From: Bdellovibrionaceae bacterium UBA2466
GTDB lineage: Bacteria > Bdellovibrionota > FAC87 > UBA2466
Reading direction: 5' to 3'
Assembly: GCA_002342225.1 (NCBI GenBank)
Contig: DDPO01000085.1
Coordinates: 1-9,867, forward strand
Length of the DNA: 9,867 bases
Below the pieces are notes generated by a model. It had not been told where the DNA came from, did not search any database, and worked only from the letters and a program-made list of their open reading frames with translations. Within the stretch, counting starts at the first letter, position 1. Each line of letters opens with the position of its first letter. Below, one piece after another: positions 5,672-9,867 of the stretch. A program made the translations under genes and the position numbers.

Positions 5672-8109
5672 TGTTACTTTCGCTCAATTGGTTAAGAGAT
5701 TATTTAGCTAAATCGGATATTAAAATTGATCCCAAAGATTTGGCTGACAAACTCACCATGCGTGGAATTCATGTAGCAGCTATCAAGCGCCCATCCTTCT
5801 CTCTAGAAAACGTTGTTGTAGGACGAATTGAAAAAATTGAGAAACATCCCAACGCTGATCGGCTTCAGGTCACAAAAGTAATCACTAAAGCTGGAGAAAA
5901 TGTAGAGCCCATTCAAATTGTTTGCGGCGCTAAAAACATTGCTGAAGGTGACATCGTTCCTATCGCACTCCCGGGGAGCATTCTTCCTGGGGACTTTCAC
6001 ATCAAGCACTCTACTATTAGAGGTGTAGAATCCTTTGGCATGATTTGCTCCGGAAAAGAACTGGGCATTTCAGAAGATTCCGAAGGTATCTTGCAACTTC
6101 CTAAACATAGCGGTATCGGGCAGCCCCTCACAAGCCTTTTAGGAGGAGGAACTCAAGATACTGTTTTTGAATTCGAACTCACTCCCAACCGTAATGATTG
6201 TTTAAGTGTGATGGGGCTTGCTAGAGAAATTGCCCCTGTTCTTAAAACAAAACTACGAGAACAAAAGCCCGCAAAATTTAAAATTACTCCGCACCGCACT
6301 TCGAGCATTATTAAAGTAGAAGTCGAAGATCAAAATGTGTGTCCCCGATATGTGGCTCGAGTGATTGACGGATTAAAAGTTCAGGAGAGCCCAGACTGGA
6401 TTAAGCAAAGACTCGAAGCTGTCGGTATTCGACCTATCAACAACATTGTCGATATTACCAACTTCGTGATGATTGAATACGGTCAGCCTCTTCATGCGTT
6501 TGATTTAAGAAAAATTCAATCTGGAACAATCAAAGTAGCGACTTGTAAAGCGCCTACCGATTTTACTCTGCTCAGCGGAGAATCTATCGGACTTGAGACG
6601 GGAGATATTCTAATTCAAGATGGCGATAGACCTATTGCACTTGCCGGCATCATGGGTGGCGAAAATTCATCCATTGCAGCTGATACCACTTCTATCGTTT
6701 TAGAAAGTGCTGCTTTCGTTCCTACACAGATTAGAAGAACTGCAAAAAGATTAGCTCTCCACACTGAGTCTTCAAAAAGATTTGAAAAGGGCTACGACTT
6801 AGCCGTCGTTGCAGCTGCTAGCGAACGAGCTGCATCTCTTTTAAGAGACAGCATGAACGCCAATGTCTACCACCCTCCCATTGATACTAATGAGTTTGGT
6901 GCAAAAGAAGCTGTCATTTCGATAGACATGCGCGATGTCAGAAAAATTACCGGTCTTAAAGAGATTTCTGCCGAAACTGCATCAGAACTTCTCGATTCCA
7001 TCGATATTCCGTCTCATAAAAAATCGGTCAACATTCTCAGCGTAAGGCTTCCAACCCATCGACAAGACCTTAAAGGAAATGTGGATCTTATCGAAGAAGT
7101 TGCAAGACTAGCGGGCTACGATTCTATCCCTGAGCATTTGCCGACTTCGCTCGCAACTTACGAACGACTCGATGAGTCCCATTTTGATTTTGAATTTAAA
7201 GCTAAAACTCTTTGTTGCTCAATGGGACTTCGCGAAACGATTCATTACAGTTTTGTTTCAGAAAGCCTTTTGAAAAACTTTGGTTGTGCGCACGATCAGA
7301 TGGTTTCGCTAAAAAACCCACTTAGTGATGAGATGAAGGTTTTGAGAACCTCTCTTTTGCCTTCGCTTCTTCAAACCTATTCGTACAATCTCAACCGTAA
7401 AGTGAAACATCAGAGACTTTTTGAGGCCGCTAAAACTTTTACTTGGGACACCAAAGAAGAGACCCAAGTCAAAGAAACACCTTATTTGGCAGGATTATTA
7501 TCGGGCAACCTATCCGGTTCGGGCTGGAAGGATAAACCTATTCAATTGGATTTTTATCACGTGAAGGGGCTTGTTGAAGCGCTCGTGCGGCAGCTCACCT
7601 CGGTGAAACTTGCTTTTGAGGCCACCAAAAACACAACTCTTTTTCATCCCAATCGAAGTGCCACCATCAAATTAGGCCTGAAAGAGATCGGAAGTCTCGG
7701 CGAAGTACACCCCATTATTCGAGACAGTGTGTTAGAAACTGATGAACCGGTTCTTTTGTTTGAACTTAATCTCGAGGCACTTAAAAAATACGAAAGAACG
7801 ACAACAAGGTATAAAACCCCTTCGAAATTTCCTGCTATTGAGATCGATTTGGCTTTTGTCGTAGAGAAAACTGTTTCTTGCCATGCCGTGCTAGAAAACA
7901 TGAAAAACACAGGTGGAGAATTACTCACCGATGTTTCTGTTTTTGATGTGTATGAGGGAGAATCTATAGGCCCAAGCAAGAAGAGTATGGCCTTCCATTT
8001 AACATTTCAATCTCTCGATAGAACTCTTCAAGACAATGAGATTCAGGAACTCAAGAATCGTATTCTCACCCAATTAAAAGAAAAACACGGTGCCGAGCTA
8101 AGGGCTTAA
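5671..8109 (+). CDS. pheT: phenylalanyl-tRNA synthetase beta subunit
   Basis: Partner of PheS; 812 residues (E. coli 795), full length. It starts MLLSLNWLRDYL. An OB-fold tRNA-binding domain (about 48-160) carries KHPNADRLQVTKV. The B3/B4 editing region (about 205-400), which hydrolyses Tyr-tRNA-Phe, contains GQPLHAFD (H275) and GIMGGENSS. The B5 domain begins near 418, then the catalytic-like core, and finally the ferredoxin-fold anticodon-binding domain (about 720-812, from FPAIEIDLAFVV). The ATG overlaps the pheS TAA by one base (TAATG) and has GGAG (5659-5662) 8 bases upstream, so the subunits are probably made in a coupled way. It closes the thrS-to-pheT block. Confidence 0.98.
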   Translation: MLLSLNWLRDYLAKSDIKIDPKDLADKLTMRGIHVAAIKRPSFSLENVVVGRIEKIEKHPNADRLQVTKVITKAGENVEPIQIVCGAKNIAEGDIVPIALPGSILPGDFHIKHSTIRGVESFGMICSGKELGISEDSEGILQLPKHSGIGQPLTSLLGGGTQDTVFEFELTPNRNDCLSVMGLAREIAPVLKTKLREQKPAKFKITPHRTSSIIKVEVEDQNVCPRYVARVIDGLKVQESPDWIKQRLEAVGIRPINNIVDITNFVMIEYGQPLHAFDLRKIQSGTIKVATCKAPTDFTLLSGESIGLETGDILIQDGDRPIALAGIMGGENSSIAADTTSIVLESAAFVPTQIRRTAKRLALHTESSKRFEKGYDLAVVAAASERAASLLRDSMNANVYHPPIDTNEFGAKEAVISIDMRDVRKITGLKEISAETASELLDSIDIPSHKKSVNILSVRLPTHRQDLKGNVDLIEEVARLAGYDSIPEHLPTSLATYERLDESHFDFEFKAKTLCCSMGLRETIHYSFVSESLLKNFGCAHDQMVSLKNPLSDEMKVLRTSLLPSLLQTYSYNLNRKVKHQRLFEAAKTFTWDTKEETQVKETPYLAGLLSGNLSGSGWKDKPIQLDFYHVKGLVEALVRQLTSVKLAFEATKNTTLFHPNRSATIKLGLKEIGSLGEVHPIIRDSVLETDEPVLLFELNLEALKKYERTTTRYKTPSKFPAIEIDLAFVVEKTVSCHAVLENMKNTGGELLTDVSVFDVYEGESIGPSKKSMAFHLTFQSLDRTLQDNEIQELKNRILTQLKEKHGAELRA

Positions 8110-8119
8110 ACCCGGTTTC

Positions 8120-8148
8120 TTGGTTTTTTCCAACTTCTCGCCTATAAT
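8120..8148 (+). promoter_or_regulatory. sigma70-type promoter for the MerR-like gene
   Basis: TTGGTT (8120-8125) and a perfect TATAAT (8143-8148) are separated by 17 bases. Transcription would start near 8155, leaving a leader of about 20 bases with the Shine-Dalgarno AGGGGG (8166-8171) 4 bases before the ATG at 8176. It is the best promoter match in the window and suggests the regulator gene is expressed at least partly apart from pheT. Confidence 0.65.
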
Positions 8149-8175
8149 AATGACAACCAAAAGCTAGGGGGCAAC

Positions 8176-8712
8176 ATGTCTGATTCCAGAGATTTTGAAC
8201 TTCCAAAGCCAACAGAAAAGCTTTCGCACAAATTCATCCTGGATTCTCTAAATCAGGAACGTAAAGAGGAAGCTGCTGCAGCGCTCGAAAAACCAGCCAA
8301 AAAATGCGGAACTCAAGCAGAGCTTCCCATCGATATTGAGCAAGAGCCCCACGAGTCTATCCCCATGGATGAATTACAACTTGAGGATGGAAAAAAATAT
8401 TTTCGCATTGGTGAAGTGAGTGAACTTATTGGGGTTGAGCCCTATGTTCTGCGGTACTGGGAAAGCGAGTTTTCAGTCATCCGTCCCACCAAAGCAAGCA
8501 GCGGACACAGGGTTTACTCTAGAAGAGATGTTGAAGCACTTCATATCATTCGTCACTTATTGCATGTTGAAAAATACAGCATCAAGGGCGCTAAGAAGCG
8601 GTTTAGTGACAGAAAAAAAGAGGTTAAAGAATCTCATCACATCTCTAAACAACATCTGAAAGCCCTGTCCTCAGAAATTAAAGAGCTAATCCAGTTAATC
8701 AAAGCTTATTAA
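8176..8712 (+). CDS. MerR-family transcriptional regulator with N-terminal extension
   Basis: A 178-residue protein with a MerR-type winged helix at about 74-146. This runs from YFRIGEVSELIGVEPYVLRYW (from 75) through the wing around SSGHRVYSRRDVEALHIIRHLL to YSIKGAKKRF. It should bind DNA as a dimer; residues 147-178 form a short helix (LKALSSEIKELIQLIKAY) suited to coiled-coil dimerisation. There is no effector domain and no cysteine pattern of metal-sensing MerR proteins. The first 74 or so residues are charged, acidic and probably disordered, unusual for MerR proteins, which normally begin with the DNA-binding domain. The start at 8176 is backed by the promoter and AGGGGG; an internal ATG encoding M63 is the alternative. 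It resembles the MerR gene often found after pheT-ihfA in proteobacteria. Targets are unknown. Confidence 0.88.
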   Translation: MSDSRDFELPKPTEKLSHKFILDSLNQERKEEAAAALEKPAKKCGTQAELPIDIEQEPHESIPMDELQLEDGKKYFRIGEVSELIGVEPYVLRYWESEFSVIRPTKASSGHRVYSRRDVEALHIIRHLLHVEKYSIKGAKKRFSDRKKEVKESHHISKQHLKALSSEIKELIQLIKAY

Positions 8713-8723
8713 ACTGAGTTTGG

Positions 8724-8760
8724 TCTATTGATTGCACCTTGATTCATCAATAGAGGTGTA
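8724..8760 (+). promoter_or_regulatory. leader inverted repeat with competing hairpin covering the DUF2267 gene ribosome binding site
   Basis: TCTATTGAT (8724-8732) and ATCAATAGA (8746-8754) are perfect 9-base inverted arms around a 13-base loop. That loop contains TGCACCT (8733-8739), which can pair with AGGTGTA (8754-8760; one G-U), the stretch holding the Shine-Dalgarno just before the ATG at 8764. The two pairings share base 8754 and compete. The DNA-level dyad could instead be a protein operator. The repeats are read directly; any switching role is inference. Confidence 0.4.
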
Positions 8761-8763
8761 ATT

Positions 8764-9186
8764 ATGGCCAACATTCACGTATTTGATAAAACCCTTCAAA
8801 AATCTCATCTGTGGATTGAAGAGATCCAAAAAAGCCTTGAAACAGGGGATGAAAACCGAGCCTATTTAGCTTTAAGAACTGTACTACACTCGTTGCGCAA
8901 TCACCTACAACTCAATGAAGCTATTCACTTAGGTGCTGAACTTCCGATGCTCATTCGAGGGCTCTATTTCGAGGGGTGGGACCCGCGCGAAAAACCCATA
9001 CGCGACCGTGATAAAAAAGAATTTCTAAAATATTTTAAAACCTATTTCTCAGAAGAGACTGAAGTAGAAATTGAAAACATTATGCAAGCTGTATTTAAAG
9101 TGCTGGATTCAAAAATATCTGAAGGAGAAATTAAGGATGTAAGGGAGAATTTACCCTCTCATATTCGAAATATCTGGACCCACTAA
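8764..9186 (+). CDS. DUF2267 domain protein
   Basis: A 140-residue soluble, helical protein matching DUF2267 over nearly its whole length. An N-terminal helical part contains AYLALRTVLHSLRNHLQLNEAIHLGAELPMLIRGLYFEGWDP; the middle has KEFLKYF; the C-terminal part has IMQAVFKVLDSKISEGEIKDVRENLPSHIRNIW. The GWDP and GEIKDV..LP motifs are the family hallmarks. The biochemical role of the family is not established. The start is supported by AGAGGTG (8752-8758), 5 bases upstream. It lies 51 bases after the MerR-like gene and has no clear promoter of its own, so it is likely cotranscribed. Its stop is one base from the stop of the converging CBS gene, leaving no room for a separate terminator. Confidence 0.88.
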   Translation: MANIHVFDKTLQKSHLWIEEIQKSLETGDENRAYLALRTVLHSLRNHLQLNEAIHLGAELPMLIRGLYFEGWDPREKPIRDRDKKEFLKYFKTYFSEETEVEIENIMQAVFKVLDSKISEGEIKDVRENLPSHIRNIWTH

Positions 9187-9187
9187 T

Positions 9188-9598
9188 TTACCTTAATATA
9201 TTTCTTAAAACATAAAGCGCATCTAACGTTGTAAAAATTCCTGTGACATCCCCGTTTTTCTCCTGAACGACTACACTTCCATATTTATTCTTCATCATTT
9301 GGGACAAAACCGAATCTAAACTCTCGGATGGTTGAACTACAAAAGGGTCCGATATCATGACATCTTCCACCAAAAAACCCTCACCCCATTTAGAAAGTGA
9401 AGCTGCTTTAGCATTACGATCGCTTAAGAGTCCCACAACCTTACCCCCAACTACGACGGGCAGATGGCGAACTTTTAGTTTTGCCATCATCTCTTGGGCC
9501 TTGCTGAGAGAAACCTCAGGTCCGATCGACTTGGGTGCTGGGGTCATCACTTGAGCGATAATTTTTAGAACTGTTTTTTTACTCACTAATCTATTCAT
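9188..9598 (-). CDS. two-CBS-domain protein
   Basis: A 136-residue cytoplasmic protein made almost entirely of a CBS pair. CBS1 (about 15-70) has VMTPAPKSIGPEVSLSKA, VRHLPVVVGGKVVGLLS. CBS2 (about 78-134) has VMISDPFVVQPSESLDSVL and GSVVVQEKNGDVTGIFT. CBS pairs usually bind adenine nucleotides and report energy or redox state; no catalytic domain is attached. In CBS1 the usual S/T-x-x-D ligand motif reads SDRN, with Asn for Asp, whereas CBS2 keeps TTLD. The ATG (9596-9598) overlaps the upstream gene's TGA by 4 bases (ATGA), with GGAGG (9603-9607) at 4 bases spacing, so the two are translationally coupled. In size and arrangement it resembles mycobacterial hypoxic response protein 1. Confidence 0.9.
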   Translation of the reverse strand: MNRLVSKKTVLKIIAQVMTPAPKSIGPEVSLSKAQEMMAKLKVRHLPVVVGGKVVGLLSDRNAKAASLSKWGEGFLVEDVMISDPFVVQPSESLDSVLSQMMKNKYGSVVVQEKNGDVTGIFTTLDALYVLRNILR

Positions 9599-9867
9599 GC
9601 CGCCTCCAAATCGAACATAAAGGTCATGTACTGCAAAACATCGCGAAGAGTCACCACACCAACCAACTTGTCGTGTTCCATCACTAACAAACGGCTTCGG
9701 CCTGTTCTATTCATAAGTAAAAAAGCTTCCCGAGCCTCCATGTCGGAGGATACTGAGTTTTTGTCTGAGAGCGGTTGCAAATGCTGAGCAACTGTCTCTA
9801 TTGACCACTCAACTTTAGGAATTCTTTTTAATTCCTGTGTGGAAAAAGAACCAACGACTTTTCCGTC
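9595..9867 (-). CDS. CBS-domain C-terminal end of a probable site-2 protease-type protein (partial, runs off right edge)
   Basis: The frame is open from the window edge to a TGA at 9595-9597, giving the last 90 residues of a longer protein. The visible part is the end of one CBS motif (DGKVVGSFSTQELKRIPKVEW) and most of a second one (AREAFLLMNRTGRSRLLVM, then KLVGVVTLRDVLQYM). The protein then ends FMFDLEAA. The VGxxSxxxLKxIPxxEW segment and the D-VL-Y-xxxLE ending recall the cytosolic CBS tail of site-2 intramembrane metalloproteases (peptidase M50, Rip3-like). The membrane and HExxH parts would lie outside the window, so that call is inference, while CBS is clear. An in-frame TTG at 9780 is not a credible start because homology continues upstream. 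Confidence 0.65.
   Translation of the reverse strand, partial: DGKVVGSFSTQELKRIPKVEWSIETVAQHLQPLSDKNSVSSDMEAREAFLLMNRTGRSRLLVMEHDKLVGVVTLRDVLQYMTFMFDLEAA

Noticed and set aside
7644..7979. 111-codon minus-strand frame inside pheT
   Set aside because: It is the mirror of the conserved pheT C-terminal coding sequence and resembles no known protein.
8108..8129. Possible terminator after pheT: AAACC/GGTTT followed by T-run
   Set aside because: A 5-base, mostly A-T stem with a 9-base loop is too weak to call, and its right arm coincides with the -35 box of the following promoter.

Overview
The window reads as an ordinary chromosomal segment of a Gram-negative, Proteobacteria-like bacterium with moderate GC (low to mid 40s % by eye). 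The order thrS-infC-rpmI-rplT-pheS-pheT followed by a MerR-type gene is the classic translation-factor operon. A divergent gene with a signal peptide and a start resembling predatory-bacterium outer membrane barrels makes Bdellovibrionota (Bdellovibrio/Bacteriovorax-like) my best guess. That assignment is inference, not proof.

Layout. Positions 1-311 (minus) hold the N-terminal part of an exported, probably outer membrane, protein that leaves the window on the left. A 132-base divergent intergenic region follows. ilvE (444-1373) encodes a branched-chain aminotransferase. After a roughly 107-base gap with an inverted repeat and a possible promoter, the plus-strand translation block runs almost without gaps: thrS (1481-3406), infC (3402-4037), rpmI (4052-4246), rplT (4292-4645), pheS (4646-5671), pheT (5671-8109). 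Their products charge tRNA-Thr and tRNA-Phe, supply initiation factor IF3, and supply ribosomal proteins L35 and L20. A good sigma70-like promoter (8120-8148) then starts a second unit: a MerR-like regulator with a long N-terminal extension (8176-8712) and a DUF2267 protein (8764-9186). Facing it on the minus strand are a two-CBS-domain protein (9188-9598) and, overlapping it by 4 bases, the CBS-containing C-terminal end of a probable site-2 protease-type membrane protein (9595 to the right edge).

The most instructive points are these. (1) infC has no in-frame AUG, GUG or UUG that would give a full-length IF3. It almost certainly starts at AUU (3402) behind a strong GGAGGG, inside the thrS stop region, which implies the IF3 autoregulation known in E. 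coli. (2) The leader of the DUF2267 gene can form two competing hairpins, one of which would hide its ribosome binding site. (3) The S2P/CBS gene pair resembles stress and hypoxia loci elsewhere. (4) The MerR gene follows pheT directly, without the ihfA that commonly lies between them. I found no CRISPR array, tRNA, rRNA, insertion sequence or phage gene, and no convincing sign of an undescribed multi-gene system.
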